Below, in pieces: positions 10,237 through 17,617 of a DNA stretch of 64,000 nt. The notes beneath the pieces were generated by a model that worked only from the letters and a program-made list of their open reading frames with translations, made no database searches and was not told the origin of the DNA. Origin of the DNA: Streptomyces aquilus (GTDB lineage Bacteria > Actinomycetota > Actinomycetes > Streptomycetales > Streptomycetaceae); the NCBI RefSeq assembly GCF_003955715.1, contig NZ_CP034463.1:1860001-1924000 (forward strand), read 5' to 3'. Positions within the stretch are counted from its first letter, which is position 1. The number at the start of each line of letters is the position of its first letter. The position numbers and the translations under genes are program-made.

Positions 10237-10895
10237 CCGAGCTGTGATCCACCGGTCGTGACGCGGTGCTCAGCGTCCGGGAGGTCCCGCACGCTCATCA
10301 GTGCCCGCAGCCCGTCCTGGAGGATCTCGCTCGACACCGGCCCGAACAGGGCCTGCTGGGCGAGGAAGCCCATGGCCGCGGCCATCATGGTGCGGGCCAC
10401 GTGGTCCGCGGGGACGTCCGACCGCATCATCCCGGTGTCCTGGTAGGCCTGGACGATCCGTCCCCAGGTCTGCTGCACCGCGCCGTAGCCGTCCCGCAGA
10501 ACGGCCGCGAGTTCCTCGTTGCGAAGCGTCTCCGTCCATACCTGGACGACGAGCCGCGGGAAGGCCGGACGCCCGTCCACGGTCAGGAACTCCTTGGTGG
10601 CGAGGATCCGGCCGAGCACCGTCGCGACCAGGACGTCCGGCGGCGGGGGCGGGCTGCTGAGGGCCGCCTCCTCGAAACCGGCGCGGACCTGGCCGAGCAC
10701 CTCCTCGACGATGGCCGCGATGAGGGCCTCCTTGCCGGTGAAGTAGCGGTACACGGCCCCGGCCGACAGGTCGACCTCCTTCAGCACGTCCTGCATGGAG
10801 GTGGCATGGAAGCCGTTGCGGGCGAAGCAGACCGCGGCACCGTCGAGGATCTGCCGGCGGCGGGCGTCGAGGTGTTCCTGGGATACGCGGGCCAT
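10233..10895 (-). CDS. TetR family transcriptional regulator
   Basis: 220-residue repressor. An N-terminal helix-turn-helix (TSMQDVLKEVDLSAGAVYRYF, about residues 34-55, read as two halves TSMQDVLKEVD and LSAGAVYRYF) is followed by an alpha-helical ligand domain. The ATG at 10895 is chosen as the usual start of the family (MARVSQEHL). It is divergent from a membrane protein gene at 11032 with two similar operators between them, so it probably represses that gene and itself. The ligand is unknown; a lipophilic drug or fatty acid would fit the family. Confidence 0.9.
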   Translation of the reverse strand: MARVSQEHLDARRRQILDGAAVCFARNGFHATSMQDVLKEVDLSAGAVYRYFTGKEALIAAIVEEVLGQVRAGFEEAALSSPPPPPDVLVATVLGRILATKEFLTVDGRPAFPRLVVQVWTETLRNEELAAVLRDGYGAVQQTWGRIVQAYQDTGMMRSDVPADHVARTMMAAAMGFLAQQALFGPVSSEILQDGLRALMSVRDLPDAEHRVTTGGSQLG

Positions 10896-10902
10896 GGTCC
10901 TC

Positions 10903-10987
10903 AATGTAAAACGAACGTTCCTTCTTGACAAGACGCGCTCCCGGCACGACGGTGGGAGAGAAAGAAAAACGAACGATCATTCTCTTT
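10903..10987. promoter_or_regulatory. Divergent tetR/membrane-protein control region with two operators
   Basis: The two related sites AAAACGAACGTTCCTT (10908-10923) and AAAAACGAACGATCATTC (10965-10982) share AACGAACG. The first contains the palindrome GAACGTTC. On the minus strand TTGTCA (10926-10931) and TACATT (10903-10908) are 17 bases apart and the first operator fills the spacer, so the regulator should block its own promoter. TACATT lies seven bases from the tetR ATG, suggesting a near-leaderless transcript. Confidence 0.65.
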
Positions 10988-11031
10988 AAATCGAACCCCT
11001 CCGAGCCAGCCCGAGCCAGGAAGGCCACCTC

Positions 11032-12045
11032 ATGTCCACCGCTTCCGCTACGACACCCGCCGGCGCCCCCCGCCGCCTCCTGGCGGTCGCCGTCCTCGTC
11101 CCGCTCCTCGCGGCGCTCGCCCTGTGGGCCTTCGCCTGGCCCGCCGCCCGCACCGCGCCCCGCGACCTGCCGCTCGGCGTCGCCGGTCCGGCCGCCGCGA
11201 CCGCCCAGGTCGAGCAGCAACTGGCGCGACACAAGGGCGCGTTCGAGATCCACCACTACGCGGACGAGGCCGCCGCCCGGGACGCCATCGAGAACCGGAC
11301 CGTGTACGGGGCGGTCGTCGTCACCGCCCAGGGTCCCGAGCTGCTGACCGCGTCGGCCGCGAGCCCGGTGGTGGCGCAGTTGCTCCAGCAGGCCGTGGCC
11401 CAGCCGGCGGCGGCCAACGGCACCCAGGTCAGGACGGTCGACGTCGTGGCGGCGCCCGCGAAGGACCCGCGCGGCGCGGCCCTGAACGCCAGCGTGCTGC
11501 CGCTGGCCCTGGCCGGGATCGCCGCGGGGGCGGCGGTGACGTCGGTCGGACTGCGCGGGACGCGTGCCGCGGTAGCCCTGGTCGGCGCCTCGGCCCTGGC
11601 GGGCATGGCCGCCGCCGGGATCACGGACAGCTGGCTCGGTGTCGTCACCGGCAACTGGTGGGCGGAGGCGGGGGTGTTCGGGCTCGCGACGCTCGCGGTG
11701 AGCAGTGCCGTCGCCGGTCTCGCCGCACTTCTGGGCACCGCCGGGATCGGGATCGCGTCCGGCGTGATCATGCTCTTCGGCAACCCCTTCTCGGCGGCCC
11801 CCTCGGCGCCGCAGCTGCTGCCCGAGCCGGCCGGCGCGATCGGCCAGTGGCTGCCGCCGGGCGCGAGCGCGACCCTGCTGAGGTCGGTGGCGTACTTCGA
11901 CGGCGCCGCGGCGACCGGCCCCGTCCTCACCCTGACCTGGTGGGCCGCGCTCGGTCTGGGTGCCGTCCTGCTGGGGAACGCGCTCAAGGGGCGCAAGAAG
12001 AGCGCCCCGTCCGCGGCCGAACGGGAGCTGGTGCCCGCCGGCTGA
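11032..12045 (+). CDS. Multi-pass membrane protein, YhgE/ABC-2-permease-like
   Basis: 337 residues. One N-terminal membrane helix (about 17-38) is followed by an extracytoplasmic domain (40-150) and about five more helices (155-325). This one-plus-domain-plus-five layout resembles ABC-2 or YhgE/Pip membrane proteins. No ATPase gene is adjacent. AGGAAGG precedes the ATG. Divergent from tetR and probably its target, perhaps a drug or lipid efflux component; the function is inferred only from topology and context. Confidence 0.75.
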   Translation: MSTASATTPAGAPRRLLAVAVLVPLLAALALWAFAWPAARTAPRDLPLGVAGPAAATAQVEQQLARHKGAFEIHHYADEAAARDAIENRTVYGAVVVTAQGPELLTASAASPVVAQLLQQAVAQPAAANGTQVRTVDVVAAPAKDPRGAALNASVLPLALAGIAAGAAVTSVGLRGTRAAVALVGASALAGMAAAGITDSWLGVVTGNWWAEAGVFGLATLAVSSAVAGLAALLGTAGIGIASGVIMLFGNPFSAAPSAPQLLPEPAGAIGQWLPPGASATLLRSVAYFDGAAATGPVLTLTWWAALGLGAVLLGNALKGRKKSAPSAAERELVPAG

Positions 12046-12063
12046 CCCGGGCACTCTGGGACG

Positions 12064-12108
12064 GACCGCGCACCTCCGCTGTAGCGGACGGGGGTGTGCG
12101 GTCTTTTT
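12064..12108 (+). terminator. Intrinsic terminator with T-run
   Basis: GACCGCGCACC (12064-12074) pairs with GGTGTGCGGTC (12093-12103) with one G-U pair, encloses a smaller hairpin, and is followed by five T. It lies between convergent genes. Confidence 0.85.
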
Positions 12109-12117
12109 CGTGTCCGG

Positions 12118-12405
12118 CTAGGAGGCGCCCGTGCCCCGATGGTGGGCCGCGATGCCGAACCGCTGCGGCTCGCGGGGGGGCGAGGACAGCTCGCGCACGG
12201 TCGAGACCGCGCTGATCACCTGCTCCTCGGCGGGCTCCGGAAGCTCCTGGAGTTCCTCCAGCCGTTCGAGATCGGCGGCGGAGACCAGGGCGACGAGCGG
12301 CTTGCCGTGCCGCGTGACGACGACCCGCTCACCGCCGTACACCACTCGGTTGATCAGGTCGGCGAGCTCAGCCCTGGCTTGCGTCACCGGAATCTCGTAG
12401 GCCAT
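12118..12405 (-). CDS. Orphan Phd/YefM-type antitoxin
   Basis: 95 residues. The N-terminal [18 protein letters not shown] and [20 protein letters not shown] are the Phd/YefM DNA-binding dimer signature. The C-terminal 40 residues, where a toxin would bind, are Pro/Glu-rich. No YoeB or Doc toxin gene is adjacent on either side. A TATGAT box six bases before the ATG suggests a leaderless message, and TGTACA operators overlap its promoter. It may be a free-standing repressor acting on the divergent clpP. Confidence 0.85.
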   Translation of the reverse strand: MAYEIPVTQARAELADLINRVVYGGERVVVTRHGKPLVALVSAADLERLEELQELPEPAEEQVISAVSTVRELSSPPREPQRFGIAAHHRGTGAS

Positions 12406-12411
12406 ACCCCC

Positions 12412-12447
12412 ATCATAACGTCACGTACATCCTGTACATTTTTTACA
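12412..12447. promoter_or_regulatory. YefM-type operator and promoter between antitoxin and clpP
   Basis: GTACA-TCC-TGTAC (12425-12437) is a perfect inverted repeat. TGTACA (12433-12438) is the core hexamer known for YefM operators, and TGTA-N7-TACA (12433-12447) overlaps it. TATGAT on the minus strand (12412-12417) is the likely antitoxin -10. Only 63 bases separate the divergent starts, so binding would affect both genes. Confidence 0.65.
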
Positions 12448-12468
12448 GACGCCGAAGGAGGGGTACCC

Positions 12469-13104
12469 ATGACCCGACCGACCGCCCGCCATGTCCTGCC
12501 CGAGTTCACCGAACGCACGAGCTCCGGCAGCAAGACGATGGACCCGTACTCGAAGCTGCTGGAGGAGCGGATCGTCTTCCTCGGCACCCCGGTGGACGAC
12601 ATCTCGGCGAACGACGTGATGGCCCAGTTCATGCACCTCGAGTACCAGGACCCGGACCGGGACATCTCCCTCTACATCAACTCCCCCGGCGGCTCCTTCA
12701 GCGCCATGTCGGCGATCTACGACACGATGCAGTTCGTCACGTGCGAAGTGGAGACGATCTGCCTGGGGCAGGCCGGATCGTCCGCGGCCGTGCTGCTCGC
12801 GGCCGGCACCCCTGGCAAGCGGTTCGCGCTGCCGGGTGCCCGCATGGTGATCCACCAGCCCTCGCTGTCCGAGCCGGTGGAGGGACAGGCCAGCGATCTG
12901 GCCATCCGGGCCGAGGAGTTGGGGCGCGTCCGCGACCGACTGGAGGAGATGCTCGTCCGGCACACCGGGCGCACCCGGGAGCAAGTGACCGCGGACATCG
13001 AGCGGGACAAGATCCTCACCGCTCAAGAGGCCCTGGAATACGGCCTGGTGGATCGGATCATCCCCAGTCGCAAGGCCTCGCGCCCCGCTCCCGGCACCCG
13101 GTGA
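12469..13104 (+). CDS. clpP: ATP-dependent Clp protease proteolytic subunit, paralogue
   Basis: 211-residue serine peptidase of the ClpP tetradecamer family. The triad is intact: Ser in GQAGSSAAV, His in RMVIHQP and Asp in [18 protein letters not shown] and EYGLVD are also typical. The ATG at 12469 has GAAGGAGG eight bases upstream. Adjacent clpP or clpX genes are absent, so this is one of the extra, dispersed ClpP copies of streptomycetes rather than the main clpP1P2 operon. Probably controlled by the divergent antitoxin-like repressor. Confidence 0.93.
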   Translation: MTRPTARHVLPEFTERTSSGSKTMDPYSKLLEERIVFLGTPVDDISANDVMAQFMHLEYQDPDRDISLYINSPGGSFSAMSAIYDTMQFVTCEVETICLGQAGSSAAVLLAAGTPGKRFALPGARMVIHQPSLSEPVEGQASDLAIRAEELGRVRDRLEEMLVRHTGRTREQVTADIERDKILTAQEALEYGLVDRIIPSRKASRPAPGTR

Positions 13105-13111
13105 GCGGGCG

Positions 13112-13420
13112 ATGCTGCCACCCGAACTCCCGCCGCTGCCCGCGCTGACACGCGCCGAGGGCGAGTTGATCGACCGTTACCTCGACGTGGTCGACCTGCT
13201 CGGCCGGATCAACCCGGCGCACCACGGCGACACCTACCGCGGACTGCGGGCCGCGCAGGCGCTGGTCGCCAAGGCGGCCGAGCTGCGTGACGCGCTGACG
13301 CTGATGCACCAGCGGGGCGAGACGGAGCTGCATGCCGCAACCCTGGCGCGGGCGCTGCGCGTCCTGGACGGTGAGCGGCGCACAGCGCGGGTCACGGTGC
13401 CACCGCTCTCCGGCAGTTGA
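13112..13420 (+). CDS. Conserved hypothetical protein downstream of clpP
   Basis: 102 residues, soluble, mostly helical (RAEGELIDRYLDVVDLLGRI; LRAAQALVAKAAELRDAL). I do not recognise a family. Starts seven bases after clpP, so it is co-transcribed and possibly translationally coupled. No signal peptide, membrane helix or catalytic motif is visible. A role linked to Clp proteolysis is only suggested by position. Confidence 0.7.
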   Translation: MLPPELPPLPALTRAEGELIDRYLDVVDLLGRINPAHHGDTYRGLRAAQALVAKAAELRDALTLMHQRGETELHAATLARALRVLDGERRTARVTVPPLSGS

Positions 13421-13754
13421 CGCGGACGCACCCGGTCCGGACCGCCGGCCACGACGCGAGGCGTCCGGACCGGCCTTGAAACGGACCAAAAGACGTACCC
13501 CCATTTGGAGTAGTCGCCGGTCGTTCTGTGGGGCCGTCAGGGTTGCGCAACGCGCGTAGCCCGAGGCCGGAATGAGTCGTTCCGTCGCTGGTCCGAGGCT
13601 CCTTGACCCCCTGGACAGTCCCTCGAACAGAGGAGTGTCCACCCGAACGGGTGAGTGGTGAGTAACGCCACAAATCCCCGATTCCATTGGGTTTTTCGGG
13701 TGTCGGTGCGTGAAGATCCCTGTCTGACGACAAGCCCCCGCCACAGCGGCGGGG
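13421..13754. other. Intergenic region upstream of the riboswitch
   Basis: No convincing gene. It holds an imperfect palindrome (TACCCCCATTTGGAGTA, 13496-13512) and, at its end, a GC-rich hairpin (13736-13742 with 13748-13754). It must carry the promoter of the riboswitch transcript, but I could not identify a clear -35/-10 pair. Confidence 0.5.
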
Positions 13755-13945
13755 CGATCCGGGTGGACGCCGAGTCCTGCCGCCACCCGGATGACCGGTC
13801 GACAGGAGTGGATCGGCAGGAGTGGAGGACCCAAGCACGACGGGTCGCCGGAACAGCGCTCAACGGCCGTTCCGAGCAGCCCTTGGGGTGAAGCCGCAGT
13901 ACGCGGCCGGGCAACTTCGCCAGCCCGAATCCGACAGGTCATCCT
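13755..13945 (+). promoter_or_regulatory. Cyclic di-AMP (ydaO/yuaA) riboswitch
   Basis: Conserved blocks of the ydaO aptamer occur in order: GACGCCGAGTCCTGCC, GGAGGACCCA, TTGGGGTGAAGCCGC, then CCCGAATCCGACAGGTCATCC split as CCCGAATCCGACAGG and TCATCC. The aptamer ends about 28 bases before the start of the NlpC/P60 gene. In Streptomyces this class controls cell-wall hydrolase genes. No terminator is obvious between aptamer and start codon, so the expression platform is unclear. Confidence 0.9.
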
Positions 13946-13972
13946 TCACAGGCGGCTGACGAAGGGTTGCGC

Positions 13973-14446
13973 ATGTCTGCGCTCAATCGTGTCCCGTCGC
14001 TGATGGCCCGAGCCGGTACCGCCTCGGCCCTCACCATCGCCGCAGTGGGCGGCTCCATCGTGGTCCCGGGCGTCGCCTCCGACGCCGAGGCCGCGACACC
14101 GGCGACGAAGGCACTCCAGGTCGCGGCTTCCAAGAAGGGCTCCCCCTACAAGTGGGGCGCCGCGGGGCCGCACAGGTTCGACTGCTCCGGGCTCACGCTG
14201 TACTCGTACAAGAAGGCGGGCAAGAAACTGCCCCGCACGGCGGCCCAGCAGTACAACAAGACCCGCCACATCTCGGCCGGCAGCCGCAAGGCCGGCGACC
14301 TCGTGTTCTTCCACTCGGGGTCGAACGTGTACCACGTCGGGATCTATGCGGGGAAGGGGAAGATCTGGCACTCCCCGAAGAGCGGGGAGGTCGTGAAGCT
14401 CCAGAAGATCTGGACGAAGAGCGTCTGGTACGGCCGGGTCAAGTGA
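13973..14446 (+). CDS. Secreted NlpC/P60 family cell-wall hydrolase
   Basis: 157-residue endopeptidase that cuts peptidoglycan stem peptides. A signal peptide (to about residue 41, AEAATPA) is followed directly by the NlpC/P60 domain. C71 in FDCSGL is the nucleophile, H121 in YHVGIY the base, and H133 in IWHSP the third residue. There is no LysM or SH3 binding domain, so it is a minimal hydrolase. The ATG at 13973 gives the best signal peptide. Controlled by the upstream c-di-AMP riboswitch. Confidence 0.92.
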   Translation: MSALNRVPSLMARAGTASALTIAAVGGSIVVPGVASDAEAATPATKALQVAASKKGSPYKWGAAGPHRFDCSGLTLYSYKKAGKKLPRTAAQQYNKTRHISAGSRKAGDLVFFHSGSNVYHVGIYAGKGKIWHSPKSGEVVKLQKIWTKSVWYGRVK

Positions 14447-14450
14447 CCTT

Positions 14451-14494
14451 CCCGCGGGGGTGGCGGCGACCTGACCCGCCGCCACCCCCGCGGG
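14451..14494. terminator. 18-bp perfect hairpin terminator
   Basis: Arms 14451-14468 and 14477-14494 with an 8-base loop lie between the convergent NlpC/P60 and HATPase genes; likely bidirectional. Confidence 0.88.
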
Positions 14495-14523
14495 ACCTCC
14501 GGACCCGTTGAGGACGCCGTCGG

Positions 14524-14982
14524 TCAGGGCTCCTGCTGACCCGCCGCCGACACCGGCTGCGCCGGTACCGTCCACGGGAGTTCGATGGAGACCGTCTTGC
14601 CGCCCTCGCGGGTGGGGCGGACTCTCAGCTTGCCGCCGCACTCCGCGGTCAGCCAGCGAATGATCACCATGCCTCGGCCGTTGTCCTGCTGGACAGCGGC
14701 CGGGAGCCGTTTGGGGAAGCGGGGGTGGCTGTCGGTGACTCCGATGCGCAGTTGCTCGTCGCGGTCGAGCTGGATGTCCACCGTGAAGGTGGGTGACTGA
14801 CCGAAGGTGTGCTGTACCGCGTTGGTGGCGAGTTCGGAGACGATGAGCCGGATCGTCTCCGCCGCCTCCGTGTCCGCCGGCAGGCCCCACTCCGAGAGGG
14901 TGCTCAGGACGTAGGCGCGGGCCGCGGAGACCGAGGCGGGATCGCTCGGCAGAGTGACGGATGCTTCCAGATGGTCTGCCAT
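14524..14982 (-). CDS. HATPase (anti-sigma-factor-like) regulator
   Basis: 152-residue protein with a GHKL ATPase fold: ELATNAVQHT is the N-box, GVTDSHPRFP the G1 region and DNGRGMVII the G2 region. It resembles SpoIIAB/RsbW-type serine kinases and the AbaA-type proteins that accompany XRE/DUF397 pairs. The ATG at 14982 has AGGGA upstream; a longer reading is unlikely. Divergent from the XRE gene, forming a regulatory triad. The partner sigma factor or target is unknown. Confidence 0.85.
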   Translation of the reverse strand: MADHLEASVTLPSDPASVSAARAYVLSTLSEWGLPADTEAAETIRLIVSELATNAVQHTFGQSPTFTVDIQLDRDEQLRIGVTDSHPRFPKRLPAAVQQDNGRGMVIIRWLTAECGGKLRVRPTREGGKTVSIELPWTVPAQPVSAAGQQEP

Positions 14983-15109
14983 GGCGAGGTCGTCCCTTTC
15001 CCACGGGACCGCAGTCCGACACGGAGCGGATGGTTCGAGTACGGTCCCGGACTGGTGCTTCTTCGCCAGACTGCCATTACCAGGCCGGTCACGGTGCCGA
15101 TCCACCAAG

Positions 15110-15119
15110 ATATGCATAT
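15110..15119. promoter_or_regulatory. AT-rich palindrome between HATPase and XRE genes
   Basis: ATATGCATAT is a perfect 10-bp palindrome, extended imperfectly to AGATATGCATATATCT. Such an AT-rich element stands out here and lies in the divergent promoter region, 75 bases before the XRE start. Candidate XRE operator. Confidence 0.5.
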
Positions 15120-15194
15120 ATCTGTCGCTCGAAGCGGTGAACTCTCCGACGGAAGACCGTATTTGGGTGGCTCGGAAGGAGTAAGGAGTAGCCC

Positions 15195-16064
15195 ATGCAG
15201 CACGGTCCCGCGGTACGCCGCCGGAAACTGGGCGCCGAATTGCGTGCGTTGCGCACCGGTGCGGGGCTCACCAGTGGTGAGGCGGCCCGGCTGGCGGGCT
15301 GGCACCAGTCCAAGGTGAGCCGGATCGAGACCGGCGCCAGCGGGGTGAAACCGGCCGATGTGCGGTTACTCCTGGATGTCTACGCGGTCCAGGACAGCCA
15401 ACTCAGGGAGTTGCTCCTGATGTTGGCGGGGTCCGACGAGGGCGGCGGACGCCACCACTGGTGGCACGCCTATCGCGGGGTGCTGCCCCCGACGTACCGG
15501 GACTTCATCAGCCTGGAGTCGCAGGCGACCGCGATGCGTACGTTGGAGATCTCCGTCGTCCCCGGGCTGTTGCAGACGCCCGAGTACGCCCGTGCGGTCA
15601 CCCGGGCCGCGGTCGGTGGCCTCGACGGCGAGACCGACGACAGGCTCGACGCGCTGGTCGAGGTGCGGCTGGCCCGGCAGGACGTGCTGCGGGCCGACCC
15701 GCCGCTGGAACTCGCCGCGGTGCTGGACGAGGGGGTGCTGCGCCGGGAGATCGGCGGACCCGAGGTGATGGCCCGGCAGTTGCGGCGGCTCGTCGAGGCG
15801 GCCCGGCTCCCCCAAGTCAGACTTCAGGTGCTGCCGTTCGCGGCGGGAGCACACATCGGCATCACCGGCCCTTTCGTAATCTTCTCATTTTCGCGCACTT
15901 CTGATCTGGACGTGGTTGTTCTCGACCACTTGACGAGTAGCCTCTACCTCGAGCGGAAAGAAGACCTCCGGGCCTACACCGAGGCCTTCAACACCCTCAA
16001 GATCCACGCCCTTTCGCCCGAGGACTCGTTGGATTACATCGCCGCGATAGGTGACGGCGCGTAA
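15195..16064 (+). CDS. XRE regulator of the WhiJ/Scr1 family (HTH plus DUF5753)
   Basis: 289 residues. The N-terminal helix-turn-helix is LTSGEAARLAGWHQSKVSRIE (about residues 25-45, read as LTSGEAARLAGW and HQSKVSRIE). The C-terminal DUF5753 domain is marked by VVPGLLQTPEYARAV and by the VRLQVLPF region. Families of this kind control development and antibiotic production in streptomycetes together with a DUF397 partner, present next door. AAGGAG precedes the ATG. Confidence 0.92.
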   Translation: MQHGPAVRRRKLGAELRALRTGAGLTSGEAARLAGWHQSKVSRIETGASGVKPADVRLLLDVYAVQDSQLRELLLMLAGSDEGGGRHHWWHAYRGVLPPTYRDFISLESQATAMRTLEISVVPGLLQTPEYARAVTRAAVGGLDGETDDRLDALVEVRLARQDVLRADPPLELAAVLDEGVLRREIGGPEVMARQLRRLVEAARLPQVRLQVLPFAAGAHIGITGPFVIFSFSRTSDLDVVVLDHLTSSLYLERKEDLRAYTEAFNTLKIHALSPEDSLDYIAAIGDGA

Positions 16065-16073
16065 GGAGGCACC

Positions 16074-16295
16074 ATGTCTGCACTGCCTCGGAACGTTCCT
16101 ACCAGTACCGATCTGCTCGACGTGCGCTGGCTGCGCAGCAGTTACAGCACGGGAGCGAACAACTGTGTCGAGACCGCTCGGCCAGCGTCCGGCCCGCGGG
16201 CCGGACTCGTCGCCGTACGCGACTCCAAGGACCCGTCCGGACCCGCGCTGCTCTTCTCCCCCGGGAGCTGGGCGGAGTTCACGGCCGCGTTCTGA
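16074..16295 (+). CDS. DUF397 protein (partner of XRE regulator)
   Basis: 73 residues with the DUF397 pattern: WLRSSYSTGANNCVE, VAVRDSKDPSGPAL and a C-terminal SWAEFTAAF. It starts nine bases after the XRE gene with a strong AAGGAGG. Known pairs work in a toxin-antitoxin-like or anti-repressor manner, with the XRE protein binding the DUF397 protein. No enzymatic motif. Confidence 0.92.
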   Translation: MSALPRNVPTSTDLLDVRWLRSSYSTGANNCVETARPASGPRAGLVAVRDSKDPSGPALLFSPGSWAEFTAAF

Positions 16296-16336
16296 TCAGT
16301 TCCGATCCCGAACGGACCCGGCCGTGTCACGCCGAC

Positions 16337-17470
16337 TCATGGTCGTGTCTCACCGATCACCCGTACAGCGCGTTCGATCTGCGCCTCGGAGAGGTCCGCG
16401 CGGGCGGTCAGCCGCAGCCGTGAGATGCCGTCGGGCACGGAAGGAGGACGGAAACAGCCCACGGACAGGCCTGCGGCACGGCAGTCGGCCGCCCATTGCA
16501 CGGCCCCCTCCGGGGACGGCGCGCGCACGGAGACCACCGCGGCGTCCGGTCGTACCGCCTCGTGACCCGCGGCGGTCAGGCGTGCGTGCAGTTCGGCGGC
16601 CACCTCGCGTGCCCGGGCCGCCCGCTCGGGCTCGCGGCGCAGCAGGCGCAGCGCCGACAGGGCGGCCCCGGCCGCCGCCGGAGCCAGCCCCGTGTCGAAG
16701 ATGAACGTCCGTGCCGTGTTGACCAGGTGGTCGATCACCCGGGCCGGGCCGAGCACGGCCCCGCCCTGACTGCCGAGCGACTTGGACAGCGTGACCGTCA
16801 CGACGACGTCGTCGGCGCCCGCGAGCCCCGCCGCGTGCGGGGCGCCTCGGCCGCCGTCGCCGAGCACGCCGAGGCCGTGGGCGTCGTCGAGCACCAGACC
16901 GGCGCCGTACTCCCGGCATGCCTCGGCGTGCGCGGCCAGCGGGGCGGCGTCGCCGTCGACGGAGAACACCGTGTCGGACACGAAGACGGCCGGGCCCGGT
17001 CCCTCATGTGTCTGCAACGCCTTGCGCACGGCGTCCGGGTCGGCGTGTTCCACCACCTGTGAGGTGCCCCGGGCCAGCCGGCAGCCGTCGATCAGCGAGG
17101 CGTGGTTGCCGACGTCGGAGACGACCAGCGAGCGGAGCGGGGCCAGCGCGGTGACCGCGGCGAGGTTGGCCGCGTAGCCGGAGGAGAAGACGAGGGCCGC
17201 CTCGAACCCGCAGAAATCGGCCAGCTCGCGTTCCAGCTGAGCGTGGAGCTCGGTCGTGCCGGTGACGAGTCGAGATCCGGTGGAGCCTCCGCCCCAGGTC
17301 CGGGCGGCCCGCGCGGCCCCCTCGACCACCTCGGGATGACGGGTCAGCCCCAGGTAGTCGTTGCTCGCGAGATCGAGCAGCGGCGAATCGGCGGGGCGCG
17401 GGCGCAGGGTCCGCACCAGGCCCCTGCGGGTGCGTACCCGCACCTGCTGGTCGATCCAGCCGAACGCCAT
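16337..17470 (-). CDS. bioF: 8-amino-7-oxononanoate synthase
   Basis: 377-residue alpha-oxoamine synthase (fold-type I PLP enzyme) that condenses pimeloyl-ACP or -CoA with alanine, the first committed step of biotin synthesis. K230 in [11 protein letters not shown] binds PLP, GNHAS carries the stacking His124, and LDDAHG contains the Asp that contacts PLP. SNDYLGL is the usual N-terminal motif. CGGAGGACCC precedes the ATG. Divergent from bioBAD, sharing a 147-base control region. Confidence 0.96.
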   Translation of the reverse strand: MAFGWIDQQVRVRTRRGLVRTLRPRPADSPLLDLASNDYLGLTRHPEVVEGAARAARTWGGGSTGSRLVTGTTELHAQLERELADFCGFEAALVFSSGYAANLAAVTALAPLRSLVVSDVGNHASLIDGCRLARGTSQVVEHADPDAVRKALQTHEGPGPAVFVSDTVFSVDGDAAPLAAHAEACREYGAGLVLDDAHGLGVLGDGGRGAPHAAGLAGADDVVVTVTLSKSLGSQGGAVLGPARVIDHLVNTARTFIFDTGLAPAAAGAALSALRLLRREPERAARAREVAAELHARLTAAGHEAVRPDAAVVSVRAPSPEGAVQWAADCRAAGLSVGCFRPPSVPDGISRLRLTARADLSEAQIERAVRVIGETRP

Positions 17471-17529
17471 GGGTCCTCCGGAGGTTTTGTAGGCAGCGAA
17501 CAGACACTAGTGGGACAAGCAGCCGCCCA

Positions 17530-17551
17530 CTGTGTGGCAATACCCACACAG
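17530..17551. promoter_or_regulatory. Perfect palindrome between bioF and bioBAD
   Basis: CTGTGTGG-CAATAC-CCACACAG: 8-bp arms, 6-bp spacer. It lies 60 bases from the bioF start and 67 from bioB, so one regulator could control both directions. No regulator gene is adjacent, and the site does not look like the BioQ or BirA sites I know. Confidence 0.6.
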
Positions 17552-17617
17552 CGAATGGCCGCTGTTGTACGAACTCTCCTTGGCCGGAGACGGCTCCTTA
17601 GGACAGGATCAGCTTTC

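Noticed and set aside
13736..13754. Terminator of the clpP operon
   Set aside because: The hairpin is 316 bases beyond the last gene and directly abuts the riboswitch, so it more likely belongs to the riboswitch leader; kept only as a note in the intergenic entry.
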